DNA of 61,512 bases from Silene noctiflora. Its lineage: Eukaryota > Streptophyta > Magnoliopsida > Caryophyllales > Caryophyllaceae. Numbering within the stretch: position 1 is the first letter of the stretch; each line of letters starts with the position of its first letter. Positions 12,601 through 24,867 of the stretch are shown piece after piece. Location of the stretch: positions 36,371-97,882 of the forward strand of contig VHZZ01002169.1 of NCBI GenBank assembly GCA_009801015.1, given 5' to 3'. Below the pieces are notes generated by a model, which was not told the origin of the DNA, searched no databases, and was given only the letters and a program-made list of their open reading frames with translations. Both the position numbers and the translations under genes were made by a program.

Positions 12601-14639
12601 TTTTGCTTTAACCATGTAGCATTGACCAAAGAAAAGAGGGATGGTAGAAGTCAAAGGCAAATGATTCCACACAGAAAGGATAACAGATAAGTACCAGTTT
12701 CTGCTCAACAAGGAAACTGGTACAAACAACCAAGTTCCTCATTTCAAGTCCAATCTTTTCGGCATCACCATTGAAAACAAACTTCTTTAATGATTCGGCA
12801 GTGCCAGCGCATAAAAATGTGTTCTCGCTTGCATCGTCTAAAATGTTGAACAGATCCTGAGATGAAATTGGGAACCTCGTAGGTATACCTTCGACAATAT
12901 CCTGCCACAGTCAATCGCCATGGTCAGAAGTTAGATTATCAAGCCAAGGAACAAGGAGAAAATGGAAGTATCACGATTGGGTTTTACCAGGAGTACAGAG
13001 CCAGACTTCACATAACTGTGTGGCAGAGAAGTGTATCCAGGTTTACGGATAAATGATGTCAGTGCCTTTATGATTGAAGAGCCAGTGATTCCCTATAAAG
13101 ACGATAAAGAAAATAATAATAAGACTACCAAATGACAACCAACTACCTTGTTGCCACAGTATCATAATCATGAAGTGATTATGTAGATGCATAACTGATA
13201 TGAAGTATATTTTAGTTATTTGTGCTTAAAATAATTATCATAAGTAAACATATACTCCAGTGGTCTCAAATATCTAAACTTGGAGCTCTATTTCCATATC
13301 ACCGCCATCAATATCATACTACATCAAATATTTTAGTAATATCTATGGAGATACAAGACGAGAAAGTAAATACAACTCTGGTTATTTCAGGACACCACCA
13401 TAACTTACTATGAAAATGTCTAAGACTATAATTGATCACTTACTTCTTTTACTACTAATTCAAATTACATAGAACTTTCCAATCTAACATATTTTCTCTC
13501 GAGAAATAACTTGCCAATTAAAATAGTAAGCTCACGCGTGATCTCTAAACAGGCATAACAAAAACAAACCTAAGAGTAAACACAAAAGCCCAAAGTATTT
13601 AACCATTACCACAAATGAGAAACAAAATCTTACCTCTAGGGAAACATCATTAAGTGAAATAACTTCCATGGACTCCGCCAGAGATAGCTGCACCAGAATA
13701 TCCAACTCATAAACTTGGTGAAAGATTCCAATGTGGAAAACTGAAGATGTTTAAATAGGAATATAACGACAATTAACATACCTTATCCCAAAAGGCTTGC
13801 AACATGCACCTATTTTTTGCCGCTGAATCCTAGAAAAATACAATGATTACATGTCGCCCTTGTCCAAAAAGATCACTTTGTTACAGGCTAACTAAAAAAG
13901 GTTATGAATTTACAAAATATTTTAAAGATCAACACCAGCATAGTTTAATCATTATGCAGCTATTTCAAGATTACTATCAGGTTCAGAAGAAGTAAGATAG
14001 GTATGATGGTGGACGGTCTCAGATACCTTATCAAGGTTTAATTTACGCCTATGTAGGCGCCGATGTCTTCGGTAACTGATAGTTGAACAAAATTCTCGAG
14101 AGCACTTCTCACACTTCTGCATTTCGATCTTCATGGGAGAAAGCATAGGCAGAGGCCACCCAGGTAAATATGCTACGACAGAAACAGAAAGGATTAGAAA
14201 TCAACATTATTAAGAACAGCCTAAGCTAGACACTTATCCAATACCTCTACTTTTATAGTCTGAGCAATCACCTTATAGCCTACTAGCCTAGATACCTGGG
14301 TTAGAGTTCTTTGTTTCTTAGCATCAATCACCACAAGTAACATGGCAAAACATTCCATTGACCCAATACCCACAGAGGCATATGGAATTACGAACTGAAA
14401 CCACCGACTTTCTACATAAATTCACTGGTCAACTCTATTCTATATACATTAGCAATTGATATACTACCTTGTTGATCCAAGGCATGAAGTAACTGGTTCC
14501 ACTGGACTGGACTATCGTTTACCCTGGAAAAGGAAAGATATGGCTCTTTCCCTATTGTTTGTCTGATAAAGGTGTCTATAGAGCCATTTGCATCATTGGA
14601 CTTCATCGGATCTGCTGCTTCGATCTTTGGAACCGGCAT
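9612..14639 (-). CDS. Plant C2H2 zinc-finger / coiled-coil protein (688 aa)
   Basis: Nine coding exons on the minus strand (14468-14639, 14027-14172, 13782-13829, 13634-13687, 12988-13092, 12695-12901, 12325-12410, 10466-11439, 9612-9886) join in phase to 688 aa. Residues 78-98 form one classical C2H2 finger (C78, C81, H94, H98; C-X2-C-X12-H-X3-H) with a basic tail (RRHRRLHRRKLN). A conserved helical region follows (ALTSFIRKPGY..., about 135-240). A Glu/Lys-rich coiled coil (ADKDAEALRYQKLLVDEEEA, then KKRQKKLKQKEQREKE) lies at about 275-320. A long low-complexity region comes next, and a C-terminal motif RWKEAITADHVELVL at about 597. I recognise it as a plant-specific family without an assigned function. 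Nucleic-acid binding is plausible but inferred. Confidence 0.85.
11530..11930 (+). repeat. SINE-like dispersed repeat in intron of the C2H2 gene
   Basis: The intron 11440-12324 carries GGAGGGGGCTGCACAAG...GAGAGGTTGTTTTTGGATGACCC followed by AAGAAAATTGGTGTTAAGA. Further right it carries TTCCATTATATTCCGGAGCC...AGCGAGTCTTTGG. These blocks occur in the same order in the other copies of this family (for example 22403-22660). Confidence 0.5.
12447..12552 (+). repeat. SINE-like dispersed repeat, short copy
   Basis: AACAATAACAACATTAACC, then GCCTCAAAGGCTCTTGC, GGGTAGGGGTTGTTTC, AATGACCCATAACG and GTTGCGTCGAGAATTGC are the family blocks in their usual order. It lies in the intron between the 12325-12410 and 12695-12901 exons of the C2H2 gene. 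Confidence 0.6.
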
Positions 14640-15498
14640 ATTTCCTCCACTACTTAGATAACCAAAGTATACTGCATAATACAGGCTTGATGAGAGAATG
14701 TGGTATGAAAAGTCGGAAGAGGCTTAAACCTAATAAAATCCAAGGAAAATATAGTGACGTGTACATAACCATAGAAGCAAGTCAAGCAATGACTAAGCAA
14801 AGATTTTTGAAGATACGAATCGTGATCCAAGTTACACAAATTCGTTCCACCAAAACTACACACAGAGATCATCAGTAATTACATCAACTGTTCGATGACC
14901 AAAACTTTCAGCAAATGAGGAAGGATTAACCCCATGCAAAGCGACAACCAAGAAATTTCACCAAAAAAAGAAAGAAGGATATACAGATAATAATAGGAGT
15001 ATCCAGCAATCATGACCATCTGACGAGAAGTACGACAACTTTTTTTTGTAAATACATGAAACTGAATAGTATCGTGTTTACTGTTAACCATGATCTACCC
15101 TACGAATCACTATAAAAAAAAATTCCTCCTAGAGTAATACAAATTTACAACAACCAAAAATGAGGTTTAACAACCAAAAGAACGACTCATGACGATTGTT
15201 TATTTCATCAGTCATTCATTGATATAGGGACATCAAGGGCCATTTTTACCGATAAAAGTAAATCACAACACTGATCAGGAAATTCACCTAACACTCTCAC
15301 TGCTACCTGCAACCCAGTTGCAATGCATCAGGTGAACGGTTTCTAAACATTTTGAACTGAAAGTCTTAAATAATAAATAGATCCTCCAATTAAGTATAAA
15401 AGGCATGAAATCAACCACGGCATTTCGCATGCCAGCTTAAAGTAGTTAATGAAGCAAGGGCTGACTATCATTCAAAATCTAAAAGCCAATTTCAATCA

Positions 15499-15602
15499 GT
15501 AGGTCTCGTGAGAGACCGTCACCCACTAATTTAGTGGGAGACATAATAGGGAAAAAAAATTCAATGGGTCCCTCACCCCATCATGTGAGAGGTCTCTTAA
15601 TA
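15499..15602. repeat. Short inverted-repeat element (GTCTC type)
   Basis: The left end reads AGTAGGTCTCGTGAGAGACCGT and the right end TGTGAGAGGTCTCTTAATAACG. Each end is palindromic around GGTCTC and the two are inverted relative to each other. The middle carries CACTAATTTAGTGGGAG. The size and structure fit a small MITE-like element. I could not settle a target duplication. Confidence 0.4.
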
Positions 15603-16350
15603 ACGTGATCAGAAAGTGATGATAAATTAGATTGCGATAGTTTTGACAAATGATTTCTGAGATTTCATAGCTCTATGATCATTGCTTGCGACAAACTGGT
15701 AACTCAAGATCCGTATTTCCTATGATTCAAGTCACTGCTTTGTAGCTATATTAAAAACACTAAGCAGATTACTGAGTTACTGGTTCTGGTAACACGACAG
15801 ATGATCCACAACAAATCAAGTGTATTGACACAAGACTGATATTCATGAACATCAGTTCCTCAAGTCCTTGTTACATTTACAGAAACTCGATTCTAACAAT
15901 TTAACTCAATTTGGGAACCTGAAGCACACATGCCCTGATGCCCATATAGAACAAATCACCAGCACTATACCCTGAAGCCGAACCTACACACAATAATATT
16001 CCGTCTAGCAAATATACAACCCAGAGAAGTACTAACCCTTAATCCTTTCCAAATAGATAGTGATCTTCACCACAATTACAGGTAAAGTACTAAATCAGTA
16101 ATCACACGATACCCAACTATCTTCACCTAGAAGCTACCAATTCGAACGAGAACAACTCGATAATATTCAAACATATCACATGATCATCAACAAAGTACAC
16201 CATTATGTAAAAATCATCACAGTACTAGTGACAAACACCAGGAGATTAGCAAACAAAAACTAAATAAATTACAGCAACAAATATCTCTAAAATGCTCAAA
16301 CAATTAAAATGCTCAACAACCACCTAATAACAAAACCCCATAAAGTATTA

Positions 16351-16406
16351 CTCCCTGCGTCTCAATCATTCGTTTACATTTGATTAAAATACCCCGAGAC
16401 GAAACC
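16351..16406 (+). mobile_element. Stowaway-type MITE end, partial
   Basis: TACTCCCTGCGTCTCAATC opens a segment that continues TTTACATTTGATTAAAATACCCC. The same run occurs in the Stowaway-like copies at 31126-31215 and 59653-59731. A matching right end is not obvious, so this copy is truncated or decayed. Confidence 0.45.
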
Positions 16407-17476
16407 ACATTAAACAACAAACATTGGATCTACAACAACAAATGGGCACTAAATTCCATACATAAAAAAACAAATAAAAACAAAAATTAGATCAAACATA
16501 TAAAAAGTAAGCATCAAAACTTATATAACATCATCAAGTGAAATCAGGTCAATAAATATGAAACAAATCATATAAAATCATAAATTTATAATCATTAATA
16601 AAAATGAAAAGGGCAAAATTAAACGAGGAAGTGTAACGTACCCAGTATTTAGTTGAAAGTTGTGATTTAATGCATATAATAATTAAAAAAAATAGAAAGA
16701 TTTAAACGCGAGAAAACAATCTATGAAAAAAATTAGGAAGATGAATGAATGAAAAGAAAGAAAATGTTATGTTGTGTGTAAAGTTTTGAATATGTAGAGA
16801 AACACAAATGGAGTCGGCGAAATACACAACGCGAGGGGTGAAGTGTTACTTGCCTACTTGGTTATGGCCTCGTAGTAGTCAGTTAGTCACACCATATGTC
16901 ATTTGGAATTCTCATTTTAGCTTTTTTTTTTGTTTTGCGCTGTTTTAATATTAAGACGGATATATCATATATCTCAGCCTTACTGAATACTAGCGGTTAA
17001 AAGTTTGTACAACCAATATTGAGTGTTTAAAGTAACTTTTAACTCTGTACTTAAATCGGCTAGGACAATTATACATCTGAGGTAATACATCTGATTATGT
17101 ATCTCTTTTGAGTTTTATAATAAAGTTTTTGAGCTTTGTTTTGAATATTATGGGTTTTAGTAGAAATTTTTTGAGCTCGTTCACTTACACATTAAACTAA
17201 AAAATACAATATTGTTCAAAAATTATTTACATATAAATTCAAGTATTTTGACATCAAAAAATAAAAATATAACTATAAACTTTAAAACTCAAAAAAAATG
17301 CATGTATGCTTAATAAGTAAAAGAGTCTAGGTAATACATAGATTCGTAATCTTTTTTCCCCAATTATTTGCATTGATGAATCTGTTTTAGACAATATTTG
17401 TAATGAATCTGTAGCATTTACATGAGAATGAGAATAATTGTTTGATGGTTTCATTTTAATGATGTTTTACAGAGTA

Positions 17477-17736
17477 AACTCTCTCCGTCTCAACGAATTT
17501 TTTACATTTACTTTTTGACATTATTAATGGGTGGAGAGAATCTCTAACATAATTTTTAATATATAACATAAAATATAGTTATGTGGGATTTTTCTTAAAT
17601 CGTCTTAATGAGTACATTAAGAATATCAAATTTTTATAATTTTTAATAATATGTAAATAGAGATATGAACAAAACAAAATGTATATTGACAAGTGTGAAA
17701 AAATAAACGTAAATAAATGGATGAGACAGTGGGAAT
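17477..17736. mobile_element. Stowaway-type MITE, about 260 bp
   Basis: The left end CTCTCTCCGTCTCAACGAAT and the right end ATGGATGAGACAGTGGGAATA are inverted copies of the Stowaway CTCCCTCCGTCYC end with substitutions. The interior is AT-rich with GGGTGGAGAG and TTTTTCTTAAATCGTC blocks and no open frame. Confidence 0.5.
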
Positions 17737-17834
17737 ACTATTTTGGGAGACTTTTACAAAAACAAAAATGGATTGTATGAGAAAAAGAAGGATATCTAGA
17801 TAAATATTGTTAGAATTTTTTATTTTTATTTTGT

Positions 17835-18015
17835 CAGAAAGAAAGATCCCCATCTATGCCATAGAGTATAGACTTGGCTAAAGCATGGACACTCTTATTA
17901 AGATTCCTAGGACAGTGACTAAAAGAAAAATAATGACAAGATAAAATTAAAGCAGAAATAAGACGGATATTGTTAGAATTATATCTGGGAGACATTTGTA
18001 AAATATTTTCCATAA
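17835..18015 (-). pseudogene. Relic of an RNase H-like (RVT_3) retroelement domain
   Basis: Read on the minus strand, one frame gives about 60 residues including ILQMSPRYNSNNIRLISALI, FSFSHCPRNLNKSVHALAKS and YGIDGDLSF before a stop. The pattern H-x-PR-x-x-N-x-x-x-HALAK is the usual end of the RNase H-like domain of plant LINE-type retroelements and their domesticated copies. The segment is short and isolated, with no reverse transcriptase near it, so it is a fragment. A domesticated RVT_3 gene fragment is an alternative. Confidence 0.5.
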
Positions 18016-18448
18016 CTAATGTCTTTCAAATTATTTGTGAATAACCGTTTAGGGTAAAAATGTACTCAATGGTAAATACAAATTACACGAGACAAATGAG
18101 TAATTTAGAGTTGTGCTAAGCTTGGTCAGACGCCAACGTTCCTTAGGTCCTCGGACTCGCCTCTTTCCTCTCGGCCAGATCCCGGTACACTTTAACATTG
18201 CTGCTCCTGACTTCACTTCACTATCAATTACTAATCATGCTGATTCCACACACACTATGTAGCATTTTCGATAAGCGCAAGCGGAGCTCTGTTCAGTACA
18301 AGGTACAACCTATCAATCTACAAGAAACATAGGTTGAATCATTACTCGACGAATACATTGGTATGTATGTATGACTTTTGGCTTTAGCAGAACCATGCTA
18401 GTGAACCCCTGTATATATGTGCAAATCTGTGGTTAGAAAAATGTTGAT

Positions 18449-21400
18449 TTACGATCGTTGTAGCCATTCTTGGATGGCATAGTGAAGAGCATGATTAGGG
18501 ACGAGATCACAGGTTGGGAGCTCCAAGTTAGTCATGGGTGAAGTTGTATGGCCACTGTCCAACCACGCTCTTATGGCATCTCCTTCGTATGTGTACCCGT
18601 CTCCTGCTGTGCATGGGTCCTTCATGACTTCCTGTAATTACGTTATAATTAAGTCAACATGTCAAAGTGGTACTCTTCTTGAACACACATGACAAGGAGG
18701 TCAGTCGGGTTGGATCATGTCGGATCATCATTTTGGGTACGAGTTAATTTGGTTTCACGTTGTTGAGTGATCACTTAAGTGTAGGTCAGTTGTGTAAATC
18801 AATATGAACCGAGTCATTTTGTGTTTAGATCAGCTGAAGCGTTGTTTTATTCGGGTGTGGGTCAATTTGCTTCAAACGGAGTCACTAGGGAAGGATGAAT
18901 TTTGGCTGGTCTAATCGCACTAGAATTCTAGAAACGAAGTAAGTAAAAGATAAAATCAAAATCAGTGAATATTTTTTTTATCATCACCTGGTAAATAGGA
19001 CAAAGGAAATGAGACGGAGGTCGGCGGTTTTCCTGATTCTGCCGGAGTGATATTTGTGCATCACATGAATTTCTGAAAGCTTGGAGAACACTCCATACTT
19101 TTGTGCCTAGGTCTGGTCGCTTTGATGGGTTTCTGTCACAGCATTGCAATGCCACTCGAGCTAGTGATTTCACTTGATTAACTGGCCAGTCCCCAGCTGA
19201 AAAATCCAAAATAGACTCAAATTTACCGCTCTGTAGGGAGCGCTTGACATCTTTCACAATCCTGGGAGCACCAGTTATAAGATGTAATATAATCATTCCA
19301 AATGAATAAACATCTGAAAGTGGACTAATCACTCCTGTACTGAGAAATTCTGGGTCGGTATACACAGAGAATTGATTCTGATTGTTGGGCCCATATACGA
19401 GTTCTCCGTGATTTTGTAGGATTAAATGGAAAATTCCCAAGTCACCAATTTTGCTGACGAAGTTAGCATCGAGTAGAATCTTTGTGGGTTTTAGATTCCC
19501 ATGGAACATCGGGGGATTATTGGTATGAAGGAAGATCAGGGCTGAGCACAGTTCAGTTGCAATGCGGACGCGAGTTTGCCATGGCAGAGGGCGGGTTCTC
19601 TTCCTGCAGGCCAAGCTGTCCTCTAAGCTACCTCTCTCAAGGTACTCATATACTATGGATCTTGCTTCTGGACAAATCCCAATCGGCGCCACTATGTTTG
19701 TATGCCTTAACCTGCTTAAGATTTCAACCTGCAATTTAGGAAGCATTAAGTAATGCTGATCTAGACACTCAAACAGTGTTTTAAATAGATCAATGTTGTT
19801 CATACTCAGCCACAGCTAGACCTGGAAAAAGTAAAAACTGACCCAACTAATATAGAAATATAGAACCCAAAGTAGACCCAAATCGAAATTGATTAGACCC
19901 GAACCGGAAGCGAGCACACCCAAAATGAGCAATATGAAGCAAATATCATGATTGCCACAACCTGAAAATGACCAAATGACCTACAAAAGTCCTGAACTGA
20001 TCGGTATGCACCCTATAACCAGACACAGTGACTCATAATGAAGAATAAAAGAAACGTTGCAGTTAATCCTGCTTACTTTCTATTGCTCTACTTATTTCTG
20101 GTATAGTTTACCTGATGCTCGAACATAAGTTGGGCCTGAATACCATCATTAGGCAACATCCTAATAGCAACTTCCATATGGCCAAGCATCCCTTGATAAA
20201 TGCTTCCATATGTTCCATCTCCAATTTTTTTAGACGGGTCAAAACTGCAGGTTGCTTCACCAATTTCAATCAAGGAAAATGTAGGAAATCGTGGGCCTGA
20301 CAAGGCAGCAACTCTTCGTTCCTTCAATTTCTTGAGGCTCTCCATATTATGGACAGCACTATCACGTTCTATCTCTAGCTGGTCCCTTTTTTTCCTGAAA
20401 GATATTAAGAGCTCAACAGCTGAGACGATCTTCTCCTCGAGTTCCTTAGCTGCAATTTCTGAATCTCTCACTTGATCTTCCAGGTCAGAACATTCAGCTT
20501 GGATTATTGGAAGTTCACTCCGAAATTTATCATGTTCTTCTTTGTATCTAATGTGTTCTGATTTTTGCCTTGCCAGGTCTTCCTCTACGTCTGTTCTTTG
20601 TTTCATCACCTTGGCAAATTTATACTCTGCAGCAGAAGCCTGCAATAATGTGCACCACTTTTGACCATATATTTCTGTAATTATACAGTAGACTAGTAGC
20701 TTATGGCATATGCATAAGAAAGCCACATGCATTTCCATTTACAATGCAGCTAAGGAGTCACTATTCTTTGACTCTGCAATAGGATGGAATAAAGAAATAC
20801 TCTGTAACTCATTAATATTTTGGTTCGGTCGATGCAATTCATGAGGCAATCTTGTTATAGGTCACACTTAACAGTGTTTCTGCGTTTTCAAAAAAAGGCA
20901 AGGTTGCATACATCCGATCCCCCCGCTCGAGGCGTTGTTACATATTCATATAAAGCTATAAGACTAAAAAAAATGATTCACTTCATACAACATTATAATC
21001 TAGAGTTGTCCAAACTTGTAGATACTTGACCAAGAAAAGTTAACCAGGACATTTATATGAGATGCAGGGATTACCTTTTTCTTAGCATCCATTGCATCCT
21101 CCTCGGCTCTCCATCGCTGGACTGACTCTTGAAAAGCCAGTTGTTTCACATTGTTAGTGTCTGATATTGCCTGTTCCAATCTACTAGAAATATCTCTTAG
21201 TGTTTGTAGTCTAGCTTTTCCTTCCTGTGAAAAATTCATGGACCACAATGAGATTATGAAGACGAAATTCTCCCAAGTCCTGAAAACATAGACGTTAGAG
21301 CATCATGTTACACCTTTTAATTACTCCGTATCATTTAGCATGCCTCCATTAACTCAGAGCCGGCAAAATATAAACTAGGAGTCTTGTATGAGACGTGCAA

Positions 21401-24400
21401 GACAAACCCAAACCCTTATAGATTACTTATTTAATTATAGGTTTACCGGGAGTCTGGGATGGTTTCACATATGAGACATTCCGTATAAGTTTATAGGAAA
21501 TAAAAATCAGAGTGTTTACTTGTACCATTTTTCCCTTGGACGAAGCTAAATCTGATGATGAATGGGATTTGATGATCTGACGCTTGCCTTCAACAGCAAC
21601 TCTCTCTGTACTCAAGCTAACATCAAATGGAGCCGATAGCTCCAGATTATGCTTCATTTGGGAGTCAAAATCAATAGAGCAGGTTCGAAGAATGGGACCA
21701 CGCTCCCTGAAAGTCAATCGCGGTGGTGACATGTGCCCATCAACCATGTAATCTATTCTCTCATCTTCAGATTCTCCGGCTTCTTCAATATCATCAGAAA
21801 GAGGCGAAGATTCGGACTCATCAGTTGAAACGTCACTAGGACTCTCTACTCTAACTTGTTCTGGATCTTTGTCTATGATATTTGACGGTATTGATTGTTG
21901 TTCTCGAGAAGCATTTTCTCCAATATCATCTAAATATACACGCTTCTGTCCTATGTTGGCCACATTCGCATTTAATGATTCTGTTGTTACAGTACTGTCG
22001 ACACCCTTCCTGTTGAAATAGGCCTTTTCTAGTTAAATGACCATTAATTGAGAGACCACCAGAGCAAAATAAATCCAGAATTAAAGAATTAGGACTCGAG
22101 ACATTGCGCTGTATATGAATAAGAAATAGAATAACCTCGTAGATATAAGGTTACCCCGACATATAAACCATATATGGCAGAAAACTGGTGCTTGCTCGCA
22201 GACAAATATCGCCTTCTGAGACTTCAACTCTGTCATATCCCTGGAATATTCACCAGATTGATTAAGAAGATTAGTACAGGCTCTAGAAAAATAATACAAA
22301 GATCAATATCAATTAGCCAACTCTGAAAGTATGAAGAGCCATTATGCAATCAATTTATGCCTCCTTCACTGGGCCACCCCTTCATCCCGTGCTCTTTTAA
22401 CTACAACTAACAACATTACTTAGCGCCTCAATGGCTCCCGTCCATGGACTGTGGTGGAAAGAGGGTCAGGGTTGGATGTACACAACCTTATCCCTATTTT
22501 AAAAACAAAGACTGCTTCTAATGACCAATAGCCATCATGGTACGTATCTACACTATGCTACTTTGTGAATTGTGAAACGAGAAACATAGAGAATTTAGCG
22601 AGTCATTTTACTTTATTTCTATTATATTCCAAGGCCGGAAAATAACGAGTCTTTGCCTTCTTCCTGTTCTTTTCACTCACAATGCTAAATTAGAAGTTCA
22701 CATTTTTCACTCAGAAATTTCCGTATTCAAATCAAAATCTCGCACTTTTTTCTGTTATTAACGACCCATGTCACTGTGAAATACTGATGTTTCAACATTT
22801 ATCCTATTAATCCAGCCAACATGTTGCTTCAACCTATCAAATTTGAAGGAAGACTTTAAAACATTAGATTGGATCTGTCATACTTTTTGTAATACTTATC
22901 TGCTGATGCTCCCATGACCAGCCATTTGATTCCATGTTGTACAATCATATCTACTATTCCTTCTTCAACGTTGTCCATTTCAATCCACATCCTATCAGCA
23001 TTTACCTGAACACACGAGTTTCCATATTCAACGACTATTCTGACAGGAAATACACATCCATATCAAAGCTCCATACATATACATATTGAACAGGAAATGC
23101 TTAGTGAAAAGGGTAGAAAATTACCCCCATATTGGAAAGTTGGAGAACATATTGACTAAGAAGTTTGTGAAGCTTCTGTACGTCTGCTTCATGAAGTGCG
23201 TTGATTGCTCTTTGTTGAAATTTGCTGACAGTTAGTTTTCCACCAACTGCATAAAAAAAAATCGGTGAGATATGTGGATAGATGAAACAAAGACCAGACA
23301 ATGTTTTCCCGCAATTCACATTGACTTTCAACAATATCACAATAACCGAAACAATAAAAAACCGAAAGACAAGAGCAAGTTCGCTGCTTGGTTGAGGCCA
23401 ATATAGTCTTTTTGTAACTAAAAGTTAACCCAAAAAGGAAATGGTAAGTACTTTTGAATCAACCCGAAAAGAAAAAGTTCGTGAATTGGAAGGACTCGAG
23501 GTGTAAGCAATTGTTCAAAAAGGATTGCCAACATATTTGTCTTGTGTACTGAAATTGGCAAATGGAAACGGAATAGCATCACAAAATTCACAATCACGGG
23601 TTATTCAGTGTAAGTCAGTCATCCATCATCTTGATCACCTGGTTATCCAGACATCAATAGAACCCGAGTTTCAAAAGAACAGCAGGTTATCTCAAAGATG
23701 CAGGTTCAACAATTCACACTAAACCACTTCTAAACCCAAAAATCTTCTCTTAGCCAATTAGGCCTTCAATTAGGATTGGATCAGCTCCCATTCTACCGAA
23801 TGAAACACTGAGCTATATGAACTAAAACACAAAGGTCGATCCAACCGATTTGATATCCAAGATGTGCCTAGAAGCCAGCCCAACAACAACAACACTACCC
23901 TATTGTCACAATGGCTCCCGCAAATTAAGGGGCATTGGACGTAACAACGTAAGCAGCCTTACCTTTGTGTTAGCAACACAAAGAGGCCGTTTCCAAATGA
24001 CCCAAGACCTAATAGCCAACCATCTCAACAAAATCCAAACCTCCAAACTCTCATCCAACAGTTTCATCTTTTTACTACATACAACATTATTTCTGGATTG
24101 CTAAAAACACAATGATACTCTTCCAACAATTTCATCTTTTTGCTATTCCATACAACAGTTTTTCTGGAGTACCCCCAAGTTTAACTACAACAACAACATC
24201 ACCCAATGTCTCAACGGCAACCGAAAATTTGGGGTAAGGGGGTCGGATGTACGCCGCCTTACCCTTGTATTAGCAAGGCAGAGAGGCTATTTCCAAATGA
24301 CCCAAAGATGAAAATTGCGTTGAGAATTGAATCGAAGGACTCGTACGGTCGTACCCTCGAGTTTAAACAAACTATATATCATAGATCCATACCAAATGTC

Positions 24401-24867
24401 TCAAAGACTGATACAAGCAACATAAATTCAAACAAATATTCGATTTATTAATGCAAATTAAACTAAACCCAACACTACATTTGATCTCAAAATCTCTAAT
24501 AATCACTGTTCTATAGATCAAATCAACTTTTACATCAAAATCCAAGAAAAAAAAAAAAAACTTACTGCAATACTGCATGCAACTAATTAAGCTAAAAAAA
24601 CTTACAATTCACCAAAATCATAATTAAAAACAACAGCAATTACATAATTCAAAGAGAAATTACAACAAATTAAGCGAATTACTTACAGAATGATACTAAT
24701 GAAGCAGGCTGATGAACATAAAGTATACAAATTTTCTTCTTTCTACCAAATTTATTAGCTGCCCATGTAAGAACCGATTCACTATCCTTCACATGTTTAC
24801 TCACTGCAACAAAAACTGTATTTTCCAAATAATAATTACTGCAACTTTCATTTTCATTACTACCCAT
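18449..24867 (-). CDS. U-box domain protein with USP, coiled coil and kinase-like domain (873 aa), PUB33-like
   Basis: Nine coding exons (24687-24867, 23125-23246, 22884-23005, 22136-22240, 21520-22009, 21075-21224, 20112-20639, 18988-19728, 18449-18631) join in phase. Domains in order are a USP-like N-terminus (about 15-165, VFVAVSKHVKDSE...WLVMGASADKYY), an acidic linker, a coiled coil (about 345-500), a protein-kinase fold (about 522-775; Gly loop at G530-G535, DVYSFGMIILHLITG), and a C-terminal U-box (about 803-873; PPSHFLCPIYQEVMKDPCTA). U-boxes recruit E2 enzymes, so this is a plant E3 ligase of the PUB32-35/51-53 class. Three kinase signature residues are altered (VAIR with R550, HGN with N644, K649 instead of Asn; DFG reads DLG), so phosphotransfer is doubtful. 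The cellular target is not visible. Confidence 0.93.
22403..22660 (+). repeat. SINE-like dispersed repeat in intron of the U-box gene
   Basis: ACAACTAACAACATTAC, GCCTCAATGGCTCCCGTCC, GGTTGGATGTACACAACC, TTATCCCTATTTT and GCTTCTAATGACC are followed at about 22600-22650 by TTTAGCGAGTCATTTTAC and TTATATTCCAAGGCCGG. The blocks and their order match the other copies. The tail after the GACCC block suggests a unit longer than 150 bp. Confidence 0.55.
23879..24010 (+). repeat. SINE-like dispersed repeat
   Basis: CCAACAACAACAACACTACC, ATGGCTCCCGCAAATTAAG, GCAGCCTTACC, TTGTGTTAGCAACACAAAG and GAGGCCGTTTCCAAATGACC are all present. This is one of the two best-preserved copies and lies in intron 1 of the U-box gene, 300 bp from the next copy. 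The layout resembles the 3' half of Au-type plant SINEs. The assignment is from memory of that family. Confidence 0.6.
24186..24348 (+). repeat. SINE-like dispersed repeat, best copy
   Basis: CAACAACAACATCACCC, TCTCAACGGCAACCG, GGGGTAAGGGGGTCGGATG, CGCCGCCTTACCC, GTATTAGCAAGGCAGAGAGG, TTTCCAAATGACCC and AAAATTGCGTTGAGAATTG are contiguous. It is nearly full length relative to the other copies and lies in the same intron as 23879-24010. Confidence 0.62.

Larger units (their letters stand above)
14640..16850 (-). promoter_or_regulatory. 5' UTR, large 5' UTR intron and promoter side of the C2H2 gene
   Basis: On the minus strand an acceptor TATCTAAG lies 13 nt before the ATG (intron 3' end at 14653). 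A good donor CTGG|GTACGTT lies at 16642/16641, so a roughly 2.0-kb leader intron is likely. The presumed first exon runs from 16642 to about 16830. Within the intron I see a GTCTC inverted repeat (15499-15600) and a Stowaway end (about 16351). There is no coding sequence. Confidence 0.5.
16850..18300. other. Intergenic region
   Basis: This is AT-rich sequence between the C2H2 gene promoter (left) and the 3' end of the U-box gene (right). It contains a Stowaway-like element (17477-17736) and an RNase H-like protein relic (17835-18015), both listed separately. I see no intact gene. Confidence 0.5.
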
